A DNA stretch of 64,000 nucleotides from assembly GCA_964385755.1 (NCBI GenBank), contig CAYLPZ010000001.1, positions 124,001-188,000 of the forward strand. Direction: 5' to 3'. The first letter of the stretch is position 1; the number at the start of each line of letters is the position of its first letter. The notes under the pieces were generated by a model. It was not told the origin of the DNA and did not search any database. It saw only the letters and a list, made by a program, of their open reading frames with translations. This document shows positions 34,155 through 43,686 of the stretch, piece by piece. The translations under genes were made by a program, and so were the position numbers. The stretch comes from CAG-698 sp964385755. Its GTDB lineage: Bacteria > Bacillota_I > Bacilli_A > ML615J-28 > CAG-698.

Positions 34155-34946
34155 CTATTTTTCTTTATCAAATATATCAACAATCTTCCACATCCCATAA
34201 GCTAGGATTGCAAGAACAACTACTCCCATCATTACCAAATCTAAATCAAATACTTGACCACCATACATAATTAAATATCCTATTCCAGCCCTAGACACTA
34301 AAAATTCTCCAACTATTACGCCAATCCATGACATTCCAACATTTATTTTAATAATATGAATTATATTACCTAAATTAATAGGTAATATTAACTTTGTAAA
34401 TATTTGGATTTTATTTGCACCGAAACTTTTCATCATCTTTATTTTCTCATTATCAACATTATTAAAATCATGATAACAAGAAATAATCGTAATAATTAAT
34501 AAAATAGATAAAGCAACTACCACTATTCCTTTAATACCAGTACCTGCCCAAATTATTATAATAGGAGCTAGAGCTGTCTTTGGTAGTGCATTTAGTACAC
34601 CTAAGAAAGGATCTATTATTTTTGCAAAAGTTTCAAAATACCATAAAATAAAAGCAAAAAAACATCCCATAATACTACCAATAATTATTCCTAAAAGAAC
34701 TTCTAAAGTCGAAATTAAAATATGGTTAAATAAATTACCTGTACTCATATATTGAATTAATATTTTTATAATTCTTATAGGGCTACTAACAATAAAAGGG
34801 TCTATAATTTTAGCATAGGTAAATATTTCCCATAACAGTATAATAAGAACAAGAAATATTATTCTTGCAAATATTAATCTTCTTTTTTCCCTTTTCTTTC
34901 TTTTTTTGATTTCTACGCATTGCGCATTATCATTATTTAATCGCAT
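34155..34946 (-). CDS. NMT1/SsuC-type ABC permease
   Basis: This 263-residue permease has about six membrane segments. The EAA-like loop reads KMMKSFGANKIQIFTKLILP, and VGEFLVSRAGIGYLI is typical of the SsuC/TauC/ThiX group. The basic N-terminus is cytoplasmic. The start is ATG 34946, 11 bases after GGAGG and overlapping the ATPase stop. Confidence 0.9.
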   Translation of the reverse strand: MRLNNDNAQCVEIKKRKKREKRRLIFARIIFLVLIILLWEIFTYAKIIDPFIVSSPIRIIKILIQYMSTGNLFNHILISTLEVLLGIIIGSIMGCFFAFILWYFETFAKIIDPFLGVLNALPKTALAPIIIIWAGTGIKGIVVVALSILLIITIISCYHDFNNVDNEKIKMMKSFGANKIQIFTKLILPINLGNIIHIIKINVGMSWIGVIVGEFLVSRAGIGYLIMYGGQVFDLDLVMMGVVVLAILAYGMWKIVDIFDKEK

Positions 34947-35689
34947 GAAGTAAGCTGCCTCCATATCAAATCATAATAATCTTTAAATTCTACTGCCTTT
35001 CGTGCTTCATATGGAGTTTTTTCTCCATATATAGTCAGTTGAACTTTATATTTATTCTTTATTCTCGAAGGTCTTTTTGACATTACTATTATTTCATCAG
35101 CAATCGAAATAGCTTCACTAATATCATGAGTAACTAGAATTGCGGTAATATTTTCTTTTTTAATTATTTTATATACGTCATCAATAACCTCAAGTTTTGT
35201 TTGATAGTCAAGTGCTCCAAAAGGTTCATCAAGAAGCAAAATATCAGGGCTAGTAGCTAAAGTACGTATCAAAGCAACTCGTTGTCTCATACCACCAGAT
35301 AGTTCTGATGGTTTAAGTGTCAAATAATCTTTTAGTCCGTATGTTTCACAGAGCCTATCAACTTCGTTTATTCTATCGATATTTTTTTCCATTTTCTTAA
35401 TTTCCAAAGCTAATATTATGTTCTGATAAACATTTCTAAACTCAAATAAATTATCTTTTTGAAACATATATCCTATCTTTCCATCCACTATTACTTCTCC
35501 GCCGTCTTGATTTTCTAGTTTAGAAATTATATTAAGTATTGTACTTTTCCCACAACCACTTGGTCCAATAATTGCTAGAATATGACCTTTTTTAATACTA
35601 AAAGATATATTATCTAACACTTTTAAATTGGTATAATTTGTACAAAAAGACTTACAAATATTATTTAACTTTACGACATCTTTTTCCAT
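34937..35689 (-). CDS. NMT1/SsuB-type ABC ATPase
   Basis: This is a 250-residue nucleotide-binding subunit. Walker A is GPSGCGKST, the Q-loop is YMFQKDNLFE, the signature is LSGGMRQRVALIRTLA, Walker B is ILLLDEPFGALD and the H-loop is ILVTHDI. The start is ATG 35689 after AGGAGG; the longer frame has no ribosome site. It is the first gene of the importer that ends at 33144. Confidence 0.94.
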   Translation of the reverse strand: MEKDVVKLNNICKSFCTNYTNLKVLDNISFSIKKGHILAIIGPSGCGKSTILNIISKLENQDGGEVIVDGKIGYMFQKDNLFEFRNVYQNIILALEIKKMEKNIDRINEVDRLCETYGLKDYLTLKPSELSGGMRQRVALIRTLATSPDILLLDEPFGALDYQTKLEVIDDVYKIIKKENITAILVTHDISEAISIADEIIVMSKRPSRIKNKYKVQLTIYGEKTPYEARKAVEFKDYYDLIWRQLTSCD

Positions 35690-35807
35690 TTTTGCCTCCT
35701 TTATTATTAATTTATGAAGATTTAAAAAAATAATATGGGCAAAATAAAACAGTTCTAGCAAAAATTTTTATGATTATGTCACAAGGATTCTTTACAAAGT
35801 AAAAAAA

Positions 35808-35835
35808 CATTAGCACCACATATGGTACTAATGTA
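35808..35835 (-). terminator. Intrinsic terminator of the priA-fmt-DUF2804 unit
   Basis: ACATTAG/CTAATGT plus an inner ACC/GGT form a hairpin with one mismatch, followed by seven Ts on the minus strand. Confidence 0.8.
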
Positions 35836-35841
35836 TTTTGT

Positions 35842-36867
35842 TTACCATCTATTTGTTACTTTTTCCGCAAATCCAATTAAATCATCAACTTTCAACTGTT
35901 TATCGCCAAAACGTAAATATCCACTAAACAGACCAAATACTTGATTTTGATTTGACTCAATAATCAATGCATTAGTGTGATCTTTTCGATTTAGGATTGG
36001 TACAAAAGTTAAATTAACTGTGTCATCGCTTGAAGAAATCTTCCAAGGCGATAAATAATCGTCTTTACCATCTTTTTTAGGAATGTGAAAAGTAACTTCA
36101 TCGATTTTATAAGCTTTATCATCATAATAAAGCATATTTTCTGACGCTTTACTTGTATCTCCAAAACCATAACCTAAATTAAAACCAATTTTAACTCCTT
36201 CTATTGAAGTAGATACACTTGACCAATACCATGTATTTTTATAAGTCCAAACACCACGTCCCCAGTCAAGACATGCAAAGGAATGATCTGGTGTAAATTT
36301 ATATAATTTACCGCCAATAACCACTTTTCCTTTTGCACGCATACAATTTATTTTTTGATTATAGTAGAAATGTTTCTTCTTTAAAAATGGTGTTGCAATT
36401 ACCATTGATTCTTTTGGTTCGTCATATAATTCTATTTCACAAGATAAATCAATACCATTATTGAATTTCTTGTAATACGCTTTAAGTTTTCGAGAAATGC
36501 CATCATTTTCAAATACTATATCTAGACCCTTTGTATGAAAATTAACATTACCTTCTTTACTTGTTAAAGGTAGATTAGTTTTTCCTTTAGGAAATAATGT
36601 CATCTTACTTTTTGTAATATATGTTTTATTATTAAAATCAAGAATTGAAACACTACCAAGACCCATATATGAGTTATCAGCAATCGTTAATGCAACACCA
36701 AAATCATTATTACCAACATAATAATAATCCCATTCTTTGATACGCATTTTATTTGCTTTAATATCATTACGATTATATTCTTTAACTAAACTTGTTGCAT
36801 ATCCAGCTTCACTTAAATTTCCATATAAGTTTAGTAATCTTCCGGGTGATAATTTATGCTGACTCAT
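35842..36867 (-). CDS. DUF2804 family protein
   Basis: This is a 341-residue soluble, beta-rich protein with no signal peptide or membrane segment. The pattern MSQHKLSPGRLLNLYGNLSE at the start, KRMRIKEWDYYYV-like text near residue 45, and FACLDWGRGVWTYKNTWYW and IGFNLGYGFGD in the middle are typical of DUF2804. The fold suggests two lipocalin/calycin-like barrels, as in proteins that bind lipids or pigments, but the function is unknown. It lies one base after fmt. Confidence 0.85.
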   Translation of the reverse strand: MSQHKLSPGRLLNLYGNLSEAGYATSLVKEYNRNDIKANKMRIKEWDYYYVGNNDFGVALTIADNSYMGLGSVSILDFNNKTYITKSKMTLFPKGKTNLPLTSKEGNVNFHTKGLDIVFENDGISRKLKAYYKKFNNGIDLSCEIELYDEPKESMVIATPFLKKKHFYYNQKINCMRAKGKVVIGGKLYKFTPDHSFACLDWGRGVWTYKNTWYWSSVSTSIEGVKIGFNLGYGFGDTSKASENMLYYDDKAYKIDEVTFHIPKKDGKDDYLSPWKISSSDDTVNLTFVPILNRKDHTNALIIESNQNQVFGLFSGYLRFGDKQLKVDDLIGFAEKVTNRW

Positions 36868-36868
36868 A

Positions 36869-37816
36869 CTATTTCTCCTTTAGTGCATTTAATTTCTTAC
36901 CAACTACTAAAATATTTCTTCCTTGACCATTTAAAAAATCACGAACAAGCATTCTATTTTTAGACGGCATTTTAATCTCTGTAATAGCTAGCACAGTTCC
37001 ATCTTTACAAGCAACTTCAAAAGAATCTTTGTTTATTTTAACTATTTTACCGCACTCTTCATCACATTTTCTATCAACAACTCTACTATTATATACTTTA
37101 ACATTTGCATCATCAATAATAAAATATCCAGTAGGATTAGAATTAAGTCCACGGATGCGATTAAAGCAACTTCTAGCATCTAAGTTAAAATCAATTAATT
37201 CATCTTCTTTTGTTAGATTATAGGCATAGGTTACTTCATCTTCATTTTGTTTAATAGGATTCACTTCATCCCTTTCTATTTTTTCTATAACATCTAAAAT
37301 CATCTCAGATGCTAAGTTACTTAACTTTTCAAAGACACTATCTTGTGTATCACTATCTAAAATTGGTATTTCCCTTTTTTCAATCATATCTCCTGCATCC
37401 ATTTTAGTTGCCATATACATAATTGTAATACCAGTTTTATCATCGCCATTAATGATTGCTCTTTGAATTGGAGCACCGCCACGATACTTAGGTAAAAGAG
37501 AACCATGAACATTGATTGCTTTATATTTAGGGTGTTCAAGGAGTTTCTTACCAACTATTTGTCCATAAGCAGCAGTTACAATTAAGTCAACATCAAGTGA
37601 TAAAATAACATTTTGCTCCTTTTTTATACTTTCAGGCTGAAAAACTTGTAAATTATTTTCCAATGCCCATTTTTTTACAGGAGACTGTTCATATCTTTTT
37701 TTCTTAATATTATATGTATCAGGTTGTGTAACTACTAAAACAACTTGATGCTTTTCACAAATTTTCTTAAGTATCCCTACCGAAAACATAGGAGTACCCA
37801 TAAACACTATCTTCAT
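36869..37816 (-). CDS. fmt: Methionyl-tRNA formyltransferase
   Basis: This is a 315-residue protein. The formyltransferase core has MGTPMFSVGIL, the catalytic Asn-His-Asp set with AINVHGSLLPKYRGGAPIQ (SLLP motif) and TGITIMYMATKMDAGDM, and a C-terminal OB-like tRNA-binding domain (about 205-310). It formylates initiator Met-tRNA. The start is ATG 37816 behind AAGGGAAG, inside the end of priA. In Bacillus def lies between priA and fmt; here def is absent from the locus. Confidence 0.95.
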   Translation of the reverse strand: MKIVFMGTPMFSVGILKKICEKHQVVLVVTQPDTYNIKKKRYEQSPVKKWALENNLQVFQPESIKKEQNVILSLDVDLIVTAAYGQIVGKKLLEHPKYKAINVHGSLLPKYRGGAPIQRAIINGDDKTGITIMYMATKMDAGDMIEKREIPILDSDTQDSVFEKLSNLASEMILDVIEKIERDEVNPIKQNEDEVTYAYNLTKEDELIDFNLDARSCFNRIRGLNSNPTGYFIIDDANVKVYNSRVVDRKCDEECGKIVKINKDSFEVACKDGTVLAITEIKMPSKNRMLVRDFLNGQGRNILVVGKKLNALKEK

Positions 37817-37835
37817 AGAATTCTTCCCTTCTATT

Positions 37836-40142
37836 TTATCTTGTATATCTTTCAAGACCTATTTGTACTTTTTTTGTTGCAAATTTCTTTTTAGCTTCAT
37901 CAATGATTTTCTTTAGTTTTTCAAAGTCATCATTTTTGATGATTAATTGAACACTTTTCTTAGTCTTAACATAAGTAGGACCTAAAACTCTTTCATCTGT
38001 TTTTGAAACAGTATTATATACTTTTCTAATATAATTAGCACAATAATACATATCACTATAATCACCAGTTATCAATACTTTATTTATTTGTGAAAATGGT
38101 GGATAGTTATTTTCTCTACGATATTCAATTTCTTTTTCATAGAAACCATTAAAATCATTATTTAAAGCACAATTTATTGCATAATGATTTAAATAATATC
38201 CTTGTAAAACAATTGTATTAAACTCTAAACCATTGTATAAATAATAAAATGTTTGATAACTTGCTTTATAGTCATTTAAATTAATCATTGAATCTACTGA
38301 AATAACTCCAAAGAGATCTACACTTGATTCTCTTGTTAAAGATAGAATTGTTGAAGTTCCAATAATTATATCAACTTCTTTAGTTTCTATCTTCACGAAT
38401 GCATGTTTATAATCATCGAATTCACGTAGAGTATTTGCGTCTATAAGCAAAGTTTTTGCCTTTGGGAATAAACGTTTAACTTCTTCTTTTACTTTTTCTA
38501 ATCCAAAACCAAACATTTGATAATTACTATTTCCACATTTACATTGTAAATCATCAAGTTTTCTTCCACAATATCTACAAGACACTTCATTTTTTTCTTT
38601 TGAAAAAGTAAGTGGAATGTTACATTTTTCACATTTAGCAACTTTCCCACACTTTGGACAAACTAAATGATTACTATATCCTCTAACATTAAGTAGAAGC
38701 ATTGCTTGATTTCCACGTCTAAGTGTTTTAGCAATTTCTTCTTCTAGTTTTGATGATATAATTGTGTTATTCATCAATGCTTCTTCTTTCATATCAACTA
38801 AATATAATGTTGAATTAATTGATTTATTATATTTTAACAAATTATATTTTCCAGTAGTATAATTATAATAGTTATCAATTGTTAAAGGATTTGATAGTAA
38901 TGCAATTTTCGCATTATGTATATTTGCTCTGAATTTTAACATTTGAACAACATTATATTTTGGTGTTGACTCACTTGTGTAATTATAATTACTTTCATCA
39001 ACAATAATTATTAAGCCTATATTATCAAGTGGACTAAAAACACCAACTTTTGTTGTTAGAACAACTCTAGCATTACCATTTTTTACTATTTTATAATTCT
39101 CATAATATTCTTGTGGAGAAATGTCACTTGAAAAGCATACTATTTCATCACTTATATATCTATCTAAATAATATAGTATGGCATAATGCTCAACAATTGT
39201 AGGTGAAACAATTAAAACATTTTTACCCTTTTTTAGTATATCTAAAGTAGAAGCCAAAATAAAATCTTTTTCAAACTGTTTATCATTTGTGGAAAAAAGA
39301 TAAGGAGTTTGAAAACTTCCATTTATAAACCTATCTACAATATTTTTTTTGTCAAAATCAAATTTCAAATTAGGTGTTAATACACTTTTTTTATTTTTTT
39401 GTTTACTAGTTATTGGTCTTTTAGATTCAATCAGTAAATTATTATCTACCATATTTTGAATTAAATAACTAGAACAAGAAAGATATTCCCTTAATTCATT
39501 AAGTGTTTTTCCACTATCTACACTATTATCAGTGTGTGCAAGTAAAAAATCGATTACATTTCTTCGAGCAGAACTTAAAGAGGTAAAAAGATTAGCATTC
39601 GAATTATTTACTGTATATACCTTTTCATATTTAGAATTACCATACACATAAACATCATAATCTATTGTAATATTACCTTTTTCAATTTCTTTTTTTATTC
39701 TCGGATATTTTTGAACGATTTCTTTAGATAAAGCTATCTTCTTCTTTGAATCAAAAAGCAAATAAATATTAGGATCAACATCATTTTCATTAACAAGCAT
39801 TGCATACTTCTTGTATTTACCTTTCATAAACGAAGGAAGCATACAGTCAAGTGCTTGTATCATTGAACATCCAATATCTCTTTTCATCATTTGTGCAAGA
39901 CTAACCTGTTCAATAGTTAATTCATTAATAAAATCTAAAACATCAACTATTTCTCTAATATCACCAGAAAATGTTGTTGTCTCACTAATCGAAAGAACAT
40001 ATCCAAGCAAACGTCGCACACCAAAATCGACAAGTACACGCGAGCCAACAGAGACAAATGGTAATAAATTATCTGGTATAATATAAACATATTCTTCATT
40101 AATATTTGGATTATTAATATCAATTGCTACATTTGCGTACAT
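37836..40142 (-). CDS. priA: PriA-like primosomal protein with degenerate helicase motifs
   Basis: This 768-residue protein aligns with PriA from end to end. The N-terminal 3'-DNA-binding domain is present, and all eight zinc-binding Cys are present (CPKC at 495-498, KCEKC at 503-507, CRYC at 522-525, CKC at 534-536). The core motifs are lost. Walker A (normally GVTGSGKTE) reads STNDKQFEKD at 284-293, DEEH reads DESN at 382-385, GSATPS reads LSNPLT at 416-421, motif V reads GTSTILSLTRE, and the QVAGRAGR box is missing near residue 640. It should not hydrolyse ATP or unwind DNA but may still load the replisome as a scaffold. Pseudohelicase PriA is known in Deinococcus and Actinobacteria. Confidence 0.9.
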   Translation of the reverse strand: MYANVAIDINNPNINEEYVYIIPDNLLPFVSVGSRVLVDFGVRRLLGYVLSISETTTFSGDIREIVDVLDFINELTIEQVSLAQMMKRDIGCSMIQALDCMLPSFMKGKYKKYAMLVNENDVDPNIYLLFDSKKKIALSKEIVQKYPRIKKEIEKGNITIDYDVYVYGNSKYEKVYTVNNSNANLFTSLSSARRNVIDFLLAHTDNSVDSGKTLNELREYLSCSSYLIQNMVDNNLLIESKRPITSKQKNKKSVLTPNLKFDFDKKNIVDRFINGSFQTPYLFSTNDKQFEKDFILASTLDILKKGKNVLIVSPTIVEHYAILYYLDRYISDEIVCFSSDISPQEYYENYKIVKNGNARVVLTTKVGVFSPLDNIGLIIIVDESNYNYTSESTPKYNVVQMLKFRANIHNAKIALLSNPLTIDNYYNYTTGKYNLLKYNKSINSTLYLVDMKEEALMNNTIISSKLEEEIAKTLRRGNQAMLLLNVRGYSNHLVCPKCGKVAKCEKCNIPLTFSKEKNEVSCRYCGRKLDDLQCKCGNSNYQMFGFGLEKVKEEVKRLFPKAKTLLIDANTLREFDDYKHAFVKIETKEVDIIIGTSTILSLTRESSVDLFGVISVDSMINLNDYKASYQTFYYLYNGLEFNTIVLQGYYLNHYAINCALNNDFNGFYEKEIEYRRENNYPPFSQINKVLITGDYSDMYYCANYIRKVYNTVSKTDERVLGPTYVKTKKSVQLIIKNDDFEKLKKIIDEAKKKFATKKVQIGLERYTR

Positions 40143-40243
40143 TGGATACCTCCTTTATATAATGATACCACAAAAAACGTAAAAAATAAATAGAGAATTA
40201 TAGTGCTAGTAATCATAATACTAATCTATTGTAAAAGAAAAAA

Positions 40244-40263
40244 GCATACATATATATGTATGC
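40244..40263 (-). terminator. Intrinsic terminator of gmk-rpoZ
   Basis: A 20-bp perfect palindrome (GCATACATAT/ATATGTATGC) is followed on the minus strand by TTTTTTCTTT. It lies 16 bases after the rpoZ stop. Confidence 0.85.
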
Positions 40264-40279
40264 ATTAGATTAGAAAAAA

Positions 40280-40567
40280 TTATTTCTCTTCTTCACTTTC
40301 TAGATTATCATTATTTTGTAAATCATCTGATTTTTCTTCATCAGTAGCTTCAACAATTTCAATTTTACCTTGAACAACTTCTTCTAAGGCAATACCAATT
40401 TTCTTAACGCTACGTGGATTTTCAATTAATGGCTCAACTCCTTCTTTGTAAAGTAAATCGTTAGCACGCTTAGCCGCAGCAACAATCAAACGATATTTAG
40501 AATGAGTAATTTCTGTTAACTTATCAATTGATGGGTATCTCATTCCATCTTTCTCATTATCAACCAT
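40280..40567 (-). CDS. rpoZ: RNA polymerase omega subunit
   Basis: This 95-residue protein has the omega core MRYPSIDKLTEITHSKYRLIVAAAKRA and the conserved KKIGIALEEVVQGKI segment, plus an acidic tail of about 20 residues. It helps assemble the beta' subunit. It overlaps gmk by 8 bases, as expected in the gmk-rpoZ pair. The start follows GGAGG. Confidence 0.95.
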   Translation of the reverse strand: MVDNEKDGMRYPSIDKLTEITHSKYRLIVAAAKRANDLLYKEGVEPLIENPRSVKKIGIALEEVVQGKIEIVEATDEEKSDDLQNNDNLESEEEK

Positions 40568-41189
40568 TTTCTTTTTCCTCCAATATTCTCATATATTTAT
40601 GTATTGTTCTTTCAGTTTTCGCATGTTCAGCACGAATAATATTCATTATTCTGTCTGCCGCATTATCAACTGTATCATTTATAACTATATAGTCGTATAA
40701 GTAAGCAAGTTCAATTTCTCTTTTTGATTTTTCGCATCGCTCTAATATTACGTCTTCTGGTTCTGTATCACGTCTTTTCAAACGAGTATACAATGCATCC
40801 ATAGAAGGTGGTGCAATAAAAATAAATACCGCATTCGGCATTTTCTCACGTACCTGTTTTGCACCTTCAATTTCTATCTCAAGAACAACTTCATTAGCAT
40901 TATTGATTTCTTTTAAAATATTATCTAGTGGTGTTCCATAGTAATTTCCAACAAATTCCGCATATTCTAAAAAATTATCATTTTTAATATCTTCTTCAAA
41001 TTGTTCTTTTGTTACAAAGAAATAGTCTTTTCCATCCACTTCGCCTTCCCTAGGCGCTCTTGTTGTTTTAGATATTGAATATACAAGGTTATGATCCAAC
41101 CTATTAAATAGTGCCTTACGAACTGTACCTTTACCAACCCCAGAAGGTCCAGATAAAACAACTAACAATCCTTTATCATCAAGTTTCAT
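40560..41189 (-). CDS. gmk: Guanylate kinase
   Basis: This 209-residue protein has P-loop SGPSGVGKGTV, the GMP-binding set with KTTRAPREGEVDGKDYFFVT, and the LID region LKRRDTE. It phosphorylates GMP to GDP. The start is ATG 41189 after AAGGAAGG. Its stop is the only UGA used by an intact gene in the window, it is followed at once by an in-frame UAA, and it overlaps the rpoZ start. Confidence 0.96.
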   Translation of the reverse strand: MKLDDKGLLVVLSGPSGVGKGTVRKALFNRLDHNLVYSISKTTRAPREGEVDGKDYFFVTKEQFEEDIKNDNFLEYAEFVGNYYGTPLDNILKEINNANEVVLEIEIEGAKQVREKMPNAVFIFIAPPSMDALYTRLKRRDTEPEDVILERCEKSKREIELAYLYDYIVINDTVDNAADRIMNIIRAEHAKTERTIHKYMRILEEKENG

Positions 41190-41273
41190 AATTTTCCTTC
41201 CTTTTATTATATTATTATACACTATTTCTTTATAAAAAAAAAGATTTTTATTTTAAATATCTATTTTTTTTGT

Positions 41274-41279
41274 TATAAT
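41274..41279 (+). promoter_or_regulatory. -10 box of rqcH in the divergent rqcH/gmk region
   Basis: TGTTATAAT (TG at 41271-41272) is an extended -10 on the plus strand, 18 bases upstream of the rqcH start codon, with a weak -35. A minus-strand TATAAT for gmk lies at 41219-41214, so the two promoters are back to back. Confidence 0.55.
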
Positions 41280-41297
41280 TAAACAAAGGTGATAACT

Positions 41298-42878
41298 ATG
41301 TTTGATGGAGTATTCATTCATCATTTAATTAATGAATTAAAAGAGTTAGAAAATAAGAGGATAAATAAGGTAGGAACAATCAATACTTCTGAATTTTTTC
41401 TAACTTTATCCGATAAAAAAGTGTTACTAATAAATGTCAATAGTAATTATCTAAACATTCGCATAACAAGTAAACAATTAATCAATAGTCCTCAAAAGAA
41501 TAATTTTCATATTCTTTTAAGAAAATATCTAGAATCATCAATTATCGAAAAAGTCTACCAACACAATAATGATCGTATTATCATAATTTCTTTTATTTCA
41601 TTTGATGATTTAGGATACAAAAACCAAATGAAGCTTATTATTGAATGTTTTGGTAAAAATAGTAACATTATTTTACTTGATAGTAACGATATAATTATCG
41701 ATGCTTATAAACGCTCATTTGGTGAAATGGAAGAAGAAAGAATTATTTGTCCAAAATACAAATATAAATTTCCAGTTCAAGAAAGAGTAAACCCTTATGA
41801 GACATATCAAGGATTAGATGAAAATGTTTATGAAGGAGTAAGTAACTTATTATTTACTGAAATGACTTACCAAAATAATTTTAATATTATTAATAATGAA
41901 GTAATGCCTGTAATTATTCGCGGTCAAAAAGACTTCTTCTACTGTTTTGATTTAAAGCATAAAGATGGAGAGCGTATTTTCTTTAATACTCTATCTGAGT
42001 GTTTAGACTATTTCTTTACGATAGTTAAAGATAAAAAATCTGATAACAATGAGCAAGTGTTTCTAGAGCATTACATTAATAAAGAATTAAATAAAATCAA
42101 AAATAAAATAGATAAACAACAATTAGAATATAAAAAAGCAAATCAAGATTTAATTTATGAGAAAAAAGGTAATTTACTTCTTTGTAATTTACATAAAGTT
42201 AGAAAAGGAGATAAACAAATAACTGTTGAAGATTATTATGATAATAATAACAAATATATAATAGATCTTGATCCTCTATTAACTCCAAATCAAAATGTTG
42301 AAAACCTCTTTAAGAAATACCAAAAAGCAAAAAGAGCAATTGAAAGCATTCAAACACAAATAGAAAAGTCGCAAGAAGAATACAACTACTATAGTTGTTT
42401 ACTTAACCAACTTAAAATTTCTAAAATTAATGATCTTGTGGAAATATATCAAGAATTAAGCATAAAAGTTAAGGCTTTAGAAAGACCAAAAAAATCAAAG
42501 CCAAATTTTATTACCTATGAAACAAAAAACGGTGATTTAATCTTTGTTGGTAAAAATAATATTCAAAACAACTATCTTACACACCACTTTGCAAGAAAAG
42601 AAGACTATTTCTTTCACGTGCAAAATGTGCCTGGTAGTCATGTCATTTGTAGGACAAATAATTTAACTAAAGATTTAATTTATCTTGTATGTTGTATTTC
42701 TAGTTATTATTCATCTTATCGCGAAAGTACAAATGTGTGTGTTGACTACACTTTAGTTAAAAATGTTAAAAAAATTCCTGGAGAAAAAGGATCATTTGTA
42801 ACATATAAAAACTTCAAAAGTGAATTTGGAAAACCAGATTTAGAATATATTAATAATAACTGTAAACAAAAAAAGTAA
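41298..42878 (+). CDS. rqcH: Ribosome quality-control factor RqcH (NFACT/FbpA family)
   Basis: This is a 526-residue protein. The NFACT-N domain has the Asp-Arg pair (Asp92-Arg93 in NNDRIIIISF) needed for alanine tailing. Long coiled-coil arms span about residues 260-395. A C-terminal NFACT-R domain follows, with GDLIFVGKNNIQNNYLTHHFARKEDYFFHVQ split by short links, then PGSHVI. It rescues stalled 50S subunits by adding C-terminal Ala tails. The start is ATG 41298 after AAAGGTG. It is the only clear plus-strand gene in the window and is divergent from gmk, near which it also lies in Bacillus. Confidence 0.95.
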   Translation: MFDGVFIHHLINELKELENKRINKVGTINTSEFFLTLSDKKVLLINVNSNYLNIRITSKQLINSPQKNNFHILLRKYLESSIIEKVYQHNNDRIIIISFISFDDLGYKNQMKLIIECFGKNSNIILLDSNDIIIDAYKRSFGEMEEERIICPKYKYKFPVQERVNPYETYQGLDENVYEGVSNLLFTEMTYQNNFNIINNEVMPVIIRGQKDFFYCFDLKHKDGERIFFNTLSECLDYFFTIVKDKKSDNNEQVFLEHYINKELNKIKNKIDKQQLEYKKANQDLIYEKKGNLLLCNLHKVRKGDKQITVEDYYDNNNKYIIDLDPLLTPNQNVENLFKKYQKAKRAIESIQTQIEKSQEEYNYYSCLLNQLKISKINDLVEIYQELSIKVKALERPKKSKPNFITYETKNGDLIFVGKNNIQNNYLTHHFARKEDYFFHVQNVPGSHVICRTNNLTKDLIYLVCCISSYYSSYRESTNVCVDYTLVKNVKKIPGEKGSFVTYKNFKSEFGKPDLEYINNNCKQKK

Positions 42879-42993
42879 ACGAACAGCATATAAGTTTATC
42901 AAAAGACCAAAAAAGCTAGTAAGTAGTTCTTATAGGGATATGTTGTTTTTACTTTAGCATAACTTTTAAATAGTATAATCATTTATTAATATA

Positions 42994-43038
42994 GGCTCTG
43001 TAAAAAAATTATTTATCACAATAATTTTTTACAGAGCC
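42994..43038. terminator. Strong bidirectional terminator between rqcH and the NUDIX gene
   Basis: GGCTCTGTAAAAAAATTATT pairs with AATAATTTTTTACAGAGCC around a six-base loop and ends in ATTTTTTT on the plus strand. It separates the convergent genes. The rest of 42879-43148 shows nothing further. Confidence 0.9.
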
Positions 43039-43148
43039 ATTTTTTTCAACAATTCATTAACTTTATCTTCAACTATTTAACATATTATTATTTCAAAATT
43101 ATGTTTAACGTCTTATAGAATTCTTTTCATAGGACTTCTGCTTATTAA

Positions 43149-43676
43149 TTATTTATTTAATAAGTATAATTGATATGTAGCAATAGTTTTCGCATCTTTT
43201 ATTTGATTAGTTACAATTAGTTTTTCTAGTTCCTCAAATGTAATAAACTTATAATCTAATGATTCATTTTCATCTAAGTTTTGTTTTGTTTTCTTAAGAT
43301 TAGTTGCGACGAAGAGTGAAATTATTTCATCTGTATATGCACATGCAGGGTACATATCGCCTAAGAACTTAATATCCTGTGCAAGATAACCTGTTTCTTC
43401 TTCTAACTCACGAATAGCCCCTTGCATTACATCTTCTCCTGGTTCTATCTTCCCTGCAGGAAACTCTAGAATCACTTCATCATATGGATAACGATATTGT
43501 TCTTCAATAATAACTTTATTATCAACAATTGCAAGAATACAAGCAGCCTTACAATGTCTAACAACCTCACGTGTAGATAATTTTCCATTAGGACACTCTA
43601 CTTTATCTTTATATAAATCCAGTATTTTTCCTTTATAAATTAATTCTGATGATATTTTCTTTTCTTTTAAATCCAT
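43149..43676 (-). CDS. NUDIX hydrolase, probable ADP-ribose pyrophosphatase
   Basis: This 175-residue protein carries the NUDIX box as GKIEPGEDVMQGAIRELEEETG, given here in the ADP-ribose form with the upstream ILEFPAG strand and a downstream YPACAYTDEI loop typical of NudF/YqkG. It splits ADP-ribose into AMP and ribose-5-phosphate. The start is ATG 43676 after AAGGTGG. It lies 10 bases after a YitT gene. Confidence 0.92.
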   Translation of the reverse strand: MDLKEKKISSELIYKGKILDLYKDKVECPNGKLSTREVVRHCKAACILAIVDNKVIIEEQYRYPYDEVILEFPAGKIEPGEDVMQGAIRELEEETGYLAQDIKFLGDMYPACAYTDEIISLFVATNLKKTKQNLDENESLDYKFITFEELEKLIVTNQIKDAKTIATYQLYLLNK

Positions 43677-43686
43677 AATAACCACC

